Both the position numbers and the translations under genes were made by a program. From Phlebotomus papatasi (Eukaryota; Arthropoda; Insecta; Diptera; Psychodidae), in NCBI RefSeq assembly GCF_024763615.1, contig NC_077222.1:25296001-25360000 (forward strand): a DNA stretch of 64,000 nt, read 5' to 3'. Within the stretch, counting starts at the first letter, position 1. Every line of letters starts with the position of its first letter. Below, piece after piece: positions 37,201 through 48,195 of this stretch. The notes under the pieces were generated by a model. That model saw only the letters and a list, made by a program, of their open reading frames with translations, made no database searches and was not told the origin of the DNA.

Positions 37201-40023
37201 TCTCATCGGTCGCACTAGTGAATTGGCCAAACTCTTTGGCATTCAGTTTTACGAAGTTCTATCGAGAGGATCGCAGTTCCGTGTCGAGAGTATGATGCTT
37301 AGAATGGCCAAACCGCGTAACTTTGTTTCGGTGTCTCCTAGTATACAACAGAGAGCTCATATGAGGGCTCCTGAGTATTTGCCACTGATTCTTGAACCAG
37401 AATCACGCTTCTACGTCGATCCGGTTATCGTGCTGGACTTTCAGAGTCTCTACCCAAGCATGATGATGGGCTACAACTACTGTTTCTCAACGTGCCTTGG
37501 AAGAGTGGAACATCTTGGCGAGTAAGTGGAAGTTTATTCTTTCAAACCTTTGTTTCATTCCCATTTGTTTGTCAGTCATTTCGAAGTTTTGCGATCATCC
37601 ATTCTTGCGTGTTTCTGCTTCATCGACTTAGAGACTTGATTTCAACCATGATTGAACGGTCAAATATCAAAAGTTCTTCGTAAAATTTTGTTGTATCTTG
37701 GGATCGTAATATGTTTAGCTTGATTTTGGAAGTGATTTCGAGAGTTATGGTTGACTGGCTATGATTCTATAACCAACTCTAAGTTCTGGACAGACTCAGG
37801 AATCGACGTTGTCTGGGTCTATTACACGCTGTTATCCTCCACTTCGGTCTAGTTCACGCCGTCACGTTAGTACGTCAGAGGTTGGGTCCGAATTTTGTAA
37901 ACATCGGCTTACCAGTTTTCAGGCAAAGCTCTCGATCCTTGGTACGGGTCTTCTATATAGTTAACTGGCTTTGAAAGACTTACCGAGGATGATCCTTTTC
38001 AAGAAGTGACCTTTAAGGAAAACTAGGAGAACTGTAAACTGATAGGTTACCTCATCACTCCCATCATCCTAAGCATACTGTTTACTCCGAAGGACCTTCC
38101 AGGTTGGGTTGCTCCTATCTTTGTGATTTAAGTGACCAGTTCGTCGAAACCAATTGAGTCATCATACCCGGATCTTGTTAATCTTTCGGTAGCGCTCTTT
38201 TACTTGTATAGACTTCAGAGTCATCCTTTCTCATACTCATTATGAAGGACCCTCGAATCGAAAGAAACAACTCCGGACGAGAACAAATTCCGAACAGTGA
38301 GTGAAACTATTTCAGTTTTGCGTTGACGGCGTGAACTCCCTGGATGCGTTATCAATCATAATCATTTTCTAGTCCGCTCGATCAAGAGAAGAGATTCTAC
38401 ATTACAGGTCTTACTTTCAGATCGGGACCCTTTGAGTTTGGAGCTTCTCAGCTCACAATAGCACCTGAACAAGTGAAAAAGTTCCTGGAACGCGATCTAA
38501 TCACTATCTCGCCTTGTGGAGTGGTTTTCGTGAAATCTGAAGTGCGTGAGGGTGTCTTGCCGCGAATGCTGAAGGAAATCCTCGATACACGTTTCATGGT
38601 GAAGAAGGCAATGAAGATTCATTCAGAATCCAGCCTTCAGAGGATCCTACACTCACGCCAGTTGGGTTTAAAACTAATGGCGAATGTTACTTATGGGTAT
38701 ACAGCTGCGAATTTTAGCGGAAGGATGCCTTGTGTCGAAGTTGGAGACAGTGTGGTTAGTAAAGGTCGAGAAACTCTCCAGAGAGCCATTGCTCTCGTTG
38801 AGGCCAACGAAAAGTGGAGAGTTAGAGTTGTTTACGGAGATACAGATTCACTGTTTGTCCTCGTACCGGGAAGGTCTCGGGAAGAAGCCTTTCGGATCGG
38901 CAATGAGATTGTTGAAGCTGTTACTCAGGATAATCCAAAGCCTGTCAAGCTTAAGCTTGAGAAGGTATACCAGCCTTGCATTTTGCAAACCAAGAAAAGG
39001 TATGTTGGGTACATGTACGAAACTCCTGATCAGAAAGATCCTGTTTACGAGGCCAAAGGCATTGAAACTGTTCGGAGAGATGGGTGTCCGATTGTGGGGA
39101 AAACACTGGAAAAATGCCTCAGGATACTTTTTGAAACGAGGGATGTCAGCATTATCAAGCGCTACGTCTGTAGGCAGTTCACAAAGATCCTCAGCGGAAA
39201 GGCAAATGTGCAGGATTTGGTGTTTGCCAAGGAATTCCGAGGACTTAATGGATACAGGCCAGGTGCGTGTGTACCGGCTCTCGAACTTACTCGGAAATGG
39301 AAGCAAAGCGATCCAAGGATGGAACCAAGAAAAGGCGAAAGAGTCCCGTATGTTATTGTTAATGGACCGCCTGGACTGCCATTGATTAAGTTGGTTAAGA
39401 GTCCGAGGGACCTCCTGGGAGATGAAGGCCTGAAAATCAATGCTTTCTACTACATTCAGAAGGTTATAATCCCACCTCTGAATCGATGCCTCCTTTTAAT
39501 TGGAGTGGACGTCAATGATTGGTTCGCAAACATGCCTAGAACAGCCACATTTCTGCCAGCTGTCGCAACTGAGTCGACTTTATTCAAAGGGAAAGGCGAG
39601 GCTAAGAAAAGCACAATTTCTCAGTATTTCGCCACAAGAAGTTGTGCTGCTGGATGTGGAAACCAAACAAATCATGGAATTTGCGAGAGCTGTCGAAATC
39701 AACCTCAGAAAACTCTTCTTACAATCTTCAATAGAACTTCCACCCTTGAGAGGAAATATTGTGGAGTGATGAAGGTAAATTTAAAGTTTCAGCTTTGTCC
39801 GTCATTAAGATACTGGAAAAGTCCCGCTATTTTGGTTAGCGTAGCTTCAAAATGACATTGACATGTTTTGACTTGTTTGTAGATCTGTCAGATGTGCTGC
39901 GGCAGTGATTGGGAGACGAACTGCTCTTCCTTGGACTGCCCTGTTCTCTTTATTCGTACCCAAGCCTGGCGAGAGAAGAAGCATGTGGACTTTGCAATGA
40001 ACGTCCTGGAGAATCGCATGTAA
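25249..40023 (+). CDS. REV3: REV3, catalytic subunit of DNA polymerase zeta (8 exons)
   Basis: Exons: 25249-25371, 25448-25692, 29297-30084, 31099-31569, 34622-36192, 36353-37521, 38421-39774, 39883-40023. Phases match at every GT-AG junction; the sum is 5,862 nt, 1,953 aa. The N-terminal B-family region includes GVFPYLYIP and HESHVPYILQFFIDYNLYGM. A block near aa 242 reads AIWEDELRRRR as in REV3L. The long central part includes a Ser-Pro-Lys-rich run (31462-31535) and a REV7-binding-like segment (IYPLPSPP, aa 821-828) before HTYTQPFFSDP. The polymerase domain has motif A DFQSLYPS (D1428), motif B NVTYGY and motif C YGDTDS (D1596, D1598). The C-terminus has two Cys clusters; the second (CQMC...CSSLDC) matches the 4Fe-4S type that binds accessory subunits. 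Role: translesion extension synthesis in the nucleus. The first Cys cluster reads CAAGC, one residue longer than the usual CxxC. Confidence 0.95.
26051..26362. mobile_element. CACACAGAAAAATT MITE, copy 1 (312 bp) in REV3 intron 2
   Basis: The ends CACACAGAAAAATTT and TTTTTCTGTGTG are inverted, with TA on both outer sides. The interior ATCCTGGGAACTTAAATTGG is shared with copies at 48196 and 48664. Confidence 0.85.
27166..27393. mobile_element. CAGTAGACT MITE, copy 1, in REV3 intron 2
   Basis: The left end CAGTAGACTTTTTCTCAATT is preceded by TA. The right end has CAATTGAGAAAGAGTC and directly abuts the next MITE. It is an inverted-orientation relative of the element at 33718-33949, sharing the ATTATCGAGAGATT and AATCACGATAAA phrases. 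Confidence 0.7.
27394..27943. mobile_element. CACAGTAAAAA MITE (550 bp) in REV3 intron 2
   Basis: CACAGTAAAAA at the left and TTTTTACTGTG at the right, with TA immediately outside each end (27392-27393 and 27944-27945). Subterminal ACGATAATCG and TTCAACTT words occur on both sides. Confidence 0.75.
27946..29296. other. Remaining REV3 intron 2, AT-rich
   Basis: No gene seen. A phrase near 28730-28770 (TTCGGCCACTTCTTTTGTTC) resembles part of the MITE at 47375-47800, so a diverged relative of that family may be present. Confidence 0.45.
30240..31040 (+). repeat. 21-bp minisatellite filling REV3 intron 3
   Basis: CCAAAATTTCACGTACATTT and close variants repeat head-to-tail about 35 times; the typical period is 21 bp, with some 20-23 bp units. 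It fills almost the whole 1,014-bp intron. Because 21 is a multiple of three, long open frames (rich in FPKFHV) cross it. These are by-products, since they lie outside the spliced frame. Confidence 0.92.
33442..33708. mobile_element. hAT-type MITE copy 2 (267 bp)
   Basis: Runs from CAGAGGGGTGACATTA to GTCATGCCTCTG and is flanked by a perfect 8-bp duplication TAAATAAT (33434-33441 and 33709-33716). Same family as 16292 and 60531. Confidence 0.92.
33718..33949. mobile_element. CAGTAGACT MITE, copy 2 (232 bp)
   Basis: CAGTAGACTCTCGCTCAATT at the left, GATTAAGAAAGAGTACTG at the right, TA on both sides. The left TA (33716-33717) shares a base with the right target duplication of the preceding hAT-type element. 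Confidence 0.85.
36318..36323 (+). terminator. AATAAA inside REV3 intron 5 (possible early poly(A) signal)
   Basis: The 160-bp intron 5 (36193-36352) contains AATAAA 35 bases before the next exon. If the intron is kept, the frame stops at 36247-36249 after 18 extra codons. A message ending here would encode about 1,084 aa without the polymerase domain. Confidence 0.4.
37522..38420 (+). other. REV3 intron 6, unusually GC-balanced
   Basis: An 899-bp intron between motif A and the rest of the polymerase domain. Its base composition is much less AT-rich than other introns here, yet no open frame or repeat was found. GT and AG ends fit and the phase is kept. Confidence 0.5.
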
Positions 40024-40058
40024 ATAGATCGTACTTTTTTTTTTAGCTATTTTGAACA

Positions 40059-40064
40059 AATAAA
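40059..40064 (+). terminator. REV3 poly(A) signal
   Basis: AATAAA lies 35 bases after the stop codon. A second AATAAA about 100 bp further on, in a similar AATAAACTG context, may be an alternative. Confidence 0.6.
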
Positions 40065-40792
40065 CTGTGATTCAGTATAAAATTTGATCGAGATGACTTT
40101 TGTTTGTGCTTTTCTTTAATTTACAGGTACTTGCTATACTTCAGTCGAACTAAAAGACAAATAAACTGAAGTGTAAAATTTAAGTTTTACAAGTCTTATA
40201 ATTTTTCTAGCTGTTTAGCCTGGTGACGAGACTAAAGATTTTGAAAGCGTCGTAATGAACACAGGGTAAGAAAATGATTGCATCAAAGAATCTGAACTAG
40301 ATCTGACCAACAAAGGAATTCTATAAGAATATAACAATTTCATAAAGTGAAATTCGTAGACTCTCGTAAAACTATTACATATTTTTGTGGAGAAATTATG
40401 CAGCATGGCAACATTAAGGACAAGTGAGTATCGAAACTTTTTCAAACCTGGTAGCGATGCAACTTTACAGATCTCGTCTATTTGTCTATTAACTTAAGAG
40501 ATTTGCGATGCAACTTTATGAACGAGATGTCAAATCTTGTAATTTTATTAACAGGCTCTGTTTAGAACGAGATTTTATATGAACGAGATTTGCGATACAA
40601 GGATACAACCCTGAGTGGTGAATTTTATAAAATATGAATTCCAACCTCAAAACGTCTCATAACTATTGGTAACTTTCAGAAGTGCCGCAAAGTACGAGCT
40701 TTTCTGTTTTTGTGCTTTTCGAGAGGAAAAAATAAAGAATAATTCTTTTACTACTTGTTTTCTTTATTTGACGTTGATAAATATTTAATTCA

Positions 40793-41570
40793 TTAACACT
40801 TGGAAGGACCCTAGTGGCAGCCGCTGCCAATTTAGTTTTCAATTTAATTTTTTATAGTGAAGAATATATCATTTTGCCTGGAGGCCTGATTGAATGCGTG
40901 CAGAATTTATCTGGCTATTTTTTCGTTATAAAATTTTTAATAAAAATTAAATAATAATCCAAATATATTGCAAAAACAAAAAAACTGCACTCGGAAGGAC
41001 CAAGTGGCAGTTGCTGCCATATGCATTTTATATGGGAGTTTGACGTTCTGCAGATGTAATTTTCTTGATTATTAGTGTATAAAAGCTTTAATAGAACAAA
41101 TTGAAAGTGGTTTTGCAAATAATTGAGAAGAATTATAGGGGAAAGTGACATGCCTTTGAATGCGTTAGTTTTTGAATGCTTCAATTTTTTGAATGCTTCA
41201 ATTTTTCTCTTATTTCCCAAAGCTAAAAATCCATTTTGTAAAGCGAAGCTAATAGAAAATAGTTAATAGTATTAACTATTGTTCATAAAGTAGAATTTTT
41301 GCTTTGAAAAATAAGAGAAAAGTTGAAACATTTAAAGGCAACCGCATTCAAAGGCAGACCACTTTCCCTTACTCCATGATTCTGATAAAGATGAAAACAT
41401 CGAATGGTTAGAATTTTAGATACAGTAACCAAAGAGATGAAATTTCTGATTCAGACAATAGAAAAGAACTGACTAAAGCTCCGAATGTTTAAATATAAGT
41501 AAAAATATCAAAATATTATGTAAAATTCGATAAATGGCAGCGGCTGCCACTTGGTCCTTACGTAACACTT
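40793..41570. mobile_element. Inverted-repeat element with TGGCAGCGGCTGCCA core ends, about 780 bp
   Basis: Left TAACACTTGGAAGGACC then GTGGCAGCCGCTGCCA; right TGGCAGCGGCTGCCAC then GGTCCTTACGTAACACTT. A third related motif lies at 40989-41020. A TA-flanked MITE (41138-41369) is nested inside. Confidence 0.65.
41138..41369. mobile_element. GGGGAAAGTG MITE, copy 1 (232 bp)
   Basis: GGGGAAAGTGACATGCCTTT at the left and GGCAGACCACTTTCCCT at the right, TA on both outer sides. The ends resemble those of the element at 50245-50459. Confidence 0.75.
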
Positions 41571-41845
41571 TTAGTTAGGGTTCTACGAAGTGTTAAAAAA
41601 AAAAGTATTTTTTCCTTGAAAATTGGATTTATAAGTATGTTTTTTTGAAAATATTATTTTATAAATTGACTTCAACAATCCAAAGTTTTTTTTCGAACAG
41701 ATTGATAATTCTGCTTCCATTATTACCGGTTAAGGGGAATATTTTACCCTTTCTGGTCGCATAATCTAGTCTAGAATAATCTGAAAACACTTCCGGGAGA
41801 TGAAAAAGACTGTGATTTTGGCGTTGGATCATTTATATCCGCTTC

Positions 41846-42729
41846 CTAATCCAACCCACTCGCTATGAATAAAATCTTTGCCCAATCTCTGATAGATCGT
41901 TCATTAAAACGAATCATTCGTCCAGCATCATCCTCTTGTTTCACCAATTCTTGATTCAAGTTATGTACAATTCTTCTTTTGCTGGATAAATTATAGTGCC
42001 AATTCTGCAACTATTTCATGTCCCGGTGACCACTTTGATCCTCCTGTATCATTCAAGCATATTACGGCGTTATCACACTTGCACATTAAAATTTTAATGT
42101 GATTCAGATTTATTGTCGCTTGTGAGCGTCCAAATATGTTATTTGTGTCTTTTTGAGTCACTTAATATTTGGGGTTTTTCTATTTATTGATAAAGAAGTG
42201 GACTTGGCCTGCAAAAATAAGTTTAAATTTACCTAAATCATAAATATTTTTCACATTAAAAAATTAAAGATAAAATCGCATTATTTTTTCGCATTAATGC
42301 TATAAATCAATTTATATCAAATTTTGCGGGCCAAGTCTACCTTTTTATCAACAAATAGATCAAATTTTGAATATAAAATGATTCAAACACAAAAATTACA
42401 CATTCGGACTCTCACCAGCGACAATTAATGTGAATCATATTAAAATTTTAATGTACAAGTGTGATAACACAGTTAGTCTATTCCAAAGTTTGTGATAACA
42501 AGGATGCAAGCAATACCTCAGAGTTGTAGGTTGTACCCTGCAATGCCAACGAACCCTTTCCGATGAACCTCTTGGCTGCCAATTTTGATACCCCCTTGTT
42601 CCAAAAGAATTCAAAGATCTGTAAAATAAAAAGTCTATTGTCTTCTCGCATGTATGGATTTCTTGATTTCAAAGAATCGCTACTCACCAGCAAACTCAGC
42701 TTTTGCATTTCCATTTTCCATAGTTTCAT
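41846..42729 (-). CDS. Unidentified 100-aa protein, three exons
   Basis: Exons on the minus strand: 42729-42688, 42618-42517, 42004-41846. Each junction is GT-AG and every exon is a whole number of codons (14, 34, 53 with stop), so the frame is kept throughout. The protein starts MKLWKMEMQKLSLL, continues EFFWNKGVSKLAAKRFIGKG and ends IRDWAKILFIASGLD. It is basic in the middle, with a probable helix in the last exon (NLNQELVKQEDDAGRMIRF). No signal peptide or transmembrane segment is clear, and I do not recognise the family. The second donor (GTATTG) is weak. The second intron contains a 409-bp MITE. The gene converges on REV3, whose stop is 1.8 kb away. A real small conserved gene seems likely but is unproven. 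Confidence 0.6.
42065..42473. mobile_element. TA-flanked MITE (409 bp) with about 190-bp arms
   Basis: GTTATCACACTTGCACATTA at the left pairs with TAATGTACAAGTGTGATAAC at the right. The arms continue through the AATTTTAAT, GTCGC and GGCCAAGTC stretches to the centre, so nearly the whole element is a hairpin. TA on both outer sides (42063-42064, 42474-42475). Inside intron 2 of the 100-aa gene. Confidence 0.85.
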
Positions 42730-43089
42730 CAAAATTAATTTTTTCACCAAATATTTTCCACTTCACTGTTTTTTTCGTCCCGCCTTGTATTTCTCAATGA
42801 ACAAAATTAGCGCGGGAATTAAATGACACCCCTAGCTTGCATGGCAGTCTCGTTCAAATATAAACTCACCATATAGAACTTAATCTTGCATACCAAATTC
42901 TTATAATTCAAAATTTGACATCTTATCTTATAAGATACGAAAATAAAGTTGCATCGCTCTGTAAATCTCTAAATCGGCCAAAAGTGACTTGGCCCCTTGT
43001 AATTTCCAAGGAGCGATATTATCCTCTATTTTAATAATTTCTTGACAGAAATCCACATTCACTAGTTAGTTAATAAACTAATTTATATA

Positions 43090-43487
43090 AGGGAAGAGCA
43101 CCAGCGACCGGCAGGGTTCCTCGGATCGTCAGGTTATTACCATATTGTTGCACCAATTCAAATGAATTTTTAAAAATTATTAGCTACTTTTTATTATTTA
43201 AGTCTCACAAGAATGCAATGTATTACCTCAGATTTAATTTATAAAACCATTTTTCCTTGAGACATCTCATTAAATTCGCAACGATCTGAGATACAGGGTA
43301 CATAGTTGTAATTATATCTATTTTTTTTATTAATTTATTGTAAAATTAAAATGCACAGATATAGTTAACTGGATCACTAATGTACCGATTAGAGTTCACA
43401 AAAATACTAAATAGGATTTTGAGGCTTATACTTTCAACTAAATATTGAACATGTCTCTTAAGATTCTGATCCGGGGTGCTCTTCCCT
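43090..43487. mobile_element. AGGGAAGAGCACC MITE (398 bp)
   Basis: Left AGGGAAGAGCACCAGCGACC, right GATCCGGGGTGCTCTTCCCT, TA outside both ends. The last ~75 bp is closely matched by the interrupted copy around 61390-61998. Confidence 0.8.
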
Positions 43488-43530
43488 TATTGAGATTTTT
43501 TTAAAGTTTTTTTTTAAACTAATTTGTGTA

Positions 43531-43862
43531 CAGTGCTGTCTCTCTATATGCACAGTTTGGGTACTTTTTTTTGACAGTTCTCTCTCTGAATATGCACAAT
43601 TTTTTTTTTTTGAAATTCCCAACCATATTTTTCTTTCTTTTAATAAATTATCATTTTTTTATTGTTCTAGAATTTCCCGTGTTATTTTAAATATAATATG
43701 AGACAGAAAAAATAAAATTAGGAAAATTAAAAACAAGAAAAATTAGTTACCAAGAAAATAATTTTCTTTATTACTTTGTCAAAATGTAAACAAATTGATT
43801 TTGAATGCAACCGACACAAAAGCTGTGCATATAGAGAGTGTGCATATAGAGAGACAGCACTG
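43531..43862. mobile_element. CAGTGCTGTCTCTCTATATG MITE (332 bp)
   Basis: CAGTGCTGTCTCTCTATATG at the left is the exact reverse complement of the right end. TA on both sides (43529-43530, 43863-43864). Confidence 0.92.
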
Positions 43863-43965
43863 TATTTAGGAATTTTGTAAAGAAGCTCGATTAAAACAAA
43901 AGATAATGCTCAGAAGTGTGTTGTTTTTCCTTATAAAAAAAAATTAATATTTCATGATCTAATTA

Positions 43966-44305
43966 CAGTAGAACCCCGCTATAGGCCATATTTGGTTCCA
44001 GATTTGACACTTGGATCGCTCTATAGTCCATGCCATTTTTTTTAAATTATCAACGACTTTTAGTATTGAAATTGTTTGATGACTTCCACTTTCTTTGCGA
44101 TTGTGGTACTTGTCCTCGCTCTCTTCATTATGGATCACAATTATCACAACTACTCAATAAATTTTTCCAAAAAATATTAAAATAATTATGAGAACATTGC
44201 ATGTCGCGTACTAAAAAACATAACCTAACTTAAAATCCGTGTTTTGAAATCAACGGTCTATAAATTGTGGACTATATAGCGTTGGCCTATAGCGGGATTC
44301 TACTG
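43966..44305. mobile_element. CAGTAGAACCCCGCTATAGG MITE (340 bp)
   Basis: CAGTAGAACCCCGCTATAGG at the left and CCTATAGCGGGATTCTACTG at the right differ at one base. TA flanks at 43964-43965 and 44306-44307. Confidence 0.92.
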
Positions 44306-44307
44306 TA

Positions 44308-45552
44308 CTATATCACCTGCAATTTTTTTTTCTTTGAAAGCTCTGTTTTAAAGCTATTAAATGAGCCTTATAAGGATTTTTTGAGAAAAGTACAAAAAAT
44401 GTTTTACAGCGTTTGAAAAAGAGGATGCATAGGGTCACTTTTGCCGGTAGTCTCCAAATGTCACTTTTTGATCCTAAATTTTACTTAACGCACAATTAAC
44501 GTAAATTAGAATGCAGATTAATTATTTCCGGGTTATATAAGTCCTATTTGCATGATATTCTCTATAGTTTTTTCACTTATAAGCCCAATAAAGACAATTT
44601 TGAACCAAACACCTGCGTATATAAGGAAAAATATATTAGGTGTTCAAAGTCAGTGTGAGTACGACACCTGAAATCTTCCTCTATACCTAAAGAAGATTTA
44701 AAATTAAATCGAAAGGTCGTCGTTTGAAGCAAGACAACATCACTTGTACATTTTTTTCCCGACTACATTTCTGATCAGTGCTCATCTCATTATTCCACAT
44801 GAATATACATATTTTACTATTTAAATAATTATTTAAAAAGTGTTCTTTTTGATTAATTGCCATCAAATTGTAATAACCTGAATTGTGTGCAGCGTAGTAA
44901 AGCACTATTTTTAAGACACCTCAATCTCGATAACTTTAATATATTCACGAGACTGAAAATCTCACGTGATTTCCCGCGTATGATTCTCGAGTATTGCATT
45001 TGTTGAGAGAGATTCGCATTGCTTACACAATATTAGCTTAAATCAGCATTAAACATTTTTATTGTATTTTCAATCGATCATCTTAGAAGAGTTATAGTTC
45101 TATAGTTAACCACCAATCCTTAATCTAATTTTTTTTTTTTTAAATTTGTTTTAGTTCGCTATGTACAATTTTGAATGGAATGTGGATTGGCGCGTGGAAT
45201 TTCCAGCTTCCACGCGGTCTTGCGCTCTTTGCGTCGGGAAAAGATGTCAATGTGACAGTTGGTTTGTCATGCAAGATTTTCGCATAAAAGTTTGTTCATT
45301 TGTGTACTTATTTTTCAGCCTTTTTATGAAGGAAAATATGCTTAATTTAGATCTTTAATATGCAAATAAAGCAGTTTAAGTGATAAAGTATTGGAATAGT
45401 TTGTAAAAGTGAAAAATTGAGAAAGTTATTGATGTTAAATTAGCCAGTGAAAAAATCTCAATGAGTGAAACATTTTTTTCTTCTCTCTATTTTGCCCTTT
45501 TTGTGCGTGAATAAAATTAAATAATTTTGAATATTTGCCAAAGATTTAATAA
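44308..45552. other. Spacer before the candidate exon at 45553
   Basis: Mostly AT-rich with no gene. A segment near 44340-44430 (CCTTATAAGGATTTT, then GAGGATGCAT) resembles part of the element at 55541-55897. A GC-richer island near 45170-45290 (GGATTGGCGCGTGG) could be a promoter or 5' UTR for the next exon. Confidence 0.4.
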
Positions 45553-45652
45553 ATGAAAAGAGGCTACAGTGATTTGTGGTGTATTCTTGTGGATTTTCTG
45601 TGGAATTCAGTGATTATTTTCGGACAGGGTCGCAGAAAAAGGGGACAAAGTG
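45553..45652 (+). CDS. Candidate first coding exon with signal-peptide-like start
   Basis: The ATG at 45553 opens 33 codons that run into a good donor (GTGAGT at 45653). The peptide MKRGYSDLWCILVDFLW continues with a hydrophobic stretch (VIIFG) and then the basic run GRRKRG, which resembles a furin-type site. This fits the first exon of a secreted or membrane protein whose remaining exons would lie beyond large introns. No partner exon was found in the window, so the call rests on start, composition and donor only. Confidence 0.3.
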
Positions 45653-47374
45653 GTGAGTGGCTCTTAAGTTAAAAGACTTTTTTTTATTATTTGATCATAT
45701 TCAACATGACCATAAATTCTTATCAAATTGTTGTACAGAAGCTATTTATAGAGGCAATTGTGTCGACTATACTGCAGATTAGTTATTCTCCTTATTATGT
45801 GTGAATTTTACGAGCCTTTCACGACCTTTAAAAAAATGTCTTTTAGAAACTTATTAAGATTTCACCGGATTTTGTCGTTGAAAAACTTGCGTCACTTTTT
45901 TCAAATATTTACCTTCGAGATTAATTACTTAACATTGACTTTATTTGTTCAATTATAAAAAAAAACATAACTTTTTGTCTCACAAGACACGTGGATATCG
46001 CAGAATTATTTGCACAGCGGATTTTGCTGAGATTTGTCATTCAAGGTTGCTTGCGCGACAGACACTTTCCTTGGCAATGAAAGTTAAGATTTTATTGATG
46101 TTTTCAAAACGGAGGAAAACCACTCATTCAACCTGTTTGCCGGTGATGTAAATTCTAAGAATTTGCACCGATTCGTTCTTACAAATAGAATTCCTTCAGC
46201 AATTGAAAGATTATCGATATACTTCAAAAACCACCAAAGCCTTTCTTATCTAAATTGCTCGTTGAATTAAATTATCATATTAGCACATTTATCGATTAAT
46301 CAGACATGTTAACAAGAAAAGATTCTAATTTTGGAAAATGCCTACACTTGTATGTGATATTTCATTAACACCTTCATCCTTCATAAGCATCGCAAGACCT
46401 CCACCCAGCTCTTAACTTAAGAGTCAACATAGTTGCACCGCTCAGAGAAATACTTCACCCACACACCACAGATGTTCATTTCCTATTTGGCAGAAAGTGA
46501 CAAAATGCTACGGTGCATTTGTCAGGTGAATGAAATGAGGCCAAAAACATGCTTCTTGGCAAAATCACCTGTTTACATTTTTCATCTGAATTATTCAGAT
46601 TATTTTCCACGAATTCACTCAAAGGGGACATATTTCACATTTCTCACTTAGCAAGTTCTTGAGTGAGTTTTCACAAATATTCTGGGAATCCCACAAACAA
46701 AACATCATTTGCACAAATTTCGTGTTATTGTAAGCAAAAATTCACACAGTGAAAATTCTTTGTGGGATAATCAAATGAATTTATTACCAAGGGGATTTTT
46801 AATAAAATTCAATATTAACATTTGCAGTAAAATTGCATAATAGACAAACTTTCTTTTAATAACTGAACCTATGTGCGGATTTTCAACGGTTAGCAAGGCT
46901 AAGACGGCGGTGGCCGTAGAATCACAAATCTAACTCAAGGCTATATGTATCTCCTCCCCTTCAATTATTTATGATGGAGTATCTATCTTTTAGACAGGCG
47001 GTTAATCCTCTCCCCAAAAATCTCGAAAGTTCTTAATAAGCAATTTTTGCGATTTTTTTTAAATTTATAGGACACTTTCCCTTGCTTGATATTCAACCTC
47101 AAGTTACAATTTCTTTTGGAGATTGAATTAAGATCCCTATTGGGAAATTTATTTATGTCATATTTGCCACTATTATTGAAGAAATTTTGAAAAGTTCTTT
47201 TGCACAAGTGTAAACCTTTTATTAATAAAATATATTCACTACAGACTTATTAAAGTTAGGGAGCAAACGACTCAAAACCGTTAAGTGCAAAAATATTGGA
47301 GATATGTTTTAATATATTATTTATGCTAAGTCGCTCTTGTATAATCTTCTAGTATCTGCACGTTGATATTGATA
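45653..47374. other. AT-rich stretch, no supported gene
   Basis: Several short frames (60-75 codons) exist but have no coding character. May be intron if the exon at 45553 is real. Confidence 0.4.
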
Positions 47375-47800
47375 GGGGTAAGTGTGCCAAATTCCGGCCA
47401 GCTTGCAATTTCGACCACCTTTTTTGTTCCTCGAATTTCCATGAACTTTTAGATTTTACGTACTCTAGAGATTATACAATGCAAAAGAATAACAAAAAAT
47501 GTAGCTTCGACAAACGAAATGACGTGAAAAAGATATTGGAAGAATTCCCGAAGGGCAAGGAACTATGAGAATGAAGGTGGCCGAAATAGGGCACCAAAGC
47601 TATGTCTATATTTTTATTCATTTTAAAATGTATTAAGAATGATTTTGGAGTAAATATAGATGGTAAACTCTTTACAAGGTTCCAAGCAAAACTTACAAAA
47701 GAAAGAATAAAAAAAATCAATTTGTGTTTAAAATATTACATTTCAAACTTGAGACTTTGACGCTTGCATGCAACTATGTCGAAATTTGGCACACTTACCC
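47375..47800. mobile_element. GGGGTAAGTGTGCCAAATT MITE (426 bp)
   Basis: GGGGTAAGTGTGCCAAATTC at the left, AAATTTGGCACACTTACCC at the right, TA on both outer sides. Interior words GGCCGAAAT/ATTTCGACC occur on both arms. Confidence 0.85.
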
Positions 47801-48195
47801 TATTTGATATTTATTTATATCAAACAGATAGGGTCCGCTCCTCTTACATTGTTTGATAAAAAAAAAGAAAAAAAGAGTGAAAATAGCAAAATTACATTCT
47901 TATTACATAAAATGAAAAATGAGCAAAAGAGAAAAGAAAAAAAGGAAAAGCACCCAAGAAAAAAAAATTAGCATAAATAGAGAAAAAAAAGAATAAGAAT
48001 GTTACTAACTCCCATCTGACCAGGTTATCGGTGTTTACATCATATTGGATTTTTGCAATAAAAATATAAGAGAAAGCATATTTACTCATTCGAATCTTTT
48101 AAGAAATCCAATTGGCTATTTTTTCAAATTGGAATTTACGTATTTCCAAAACAGAAAGCCTTTTTTTGAAATTACATATTATTAAGCAAAATAAA

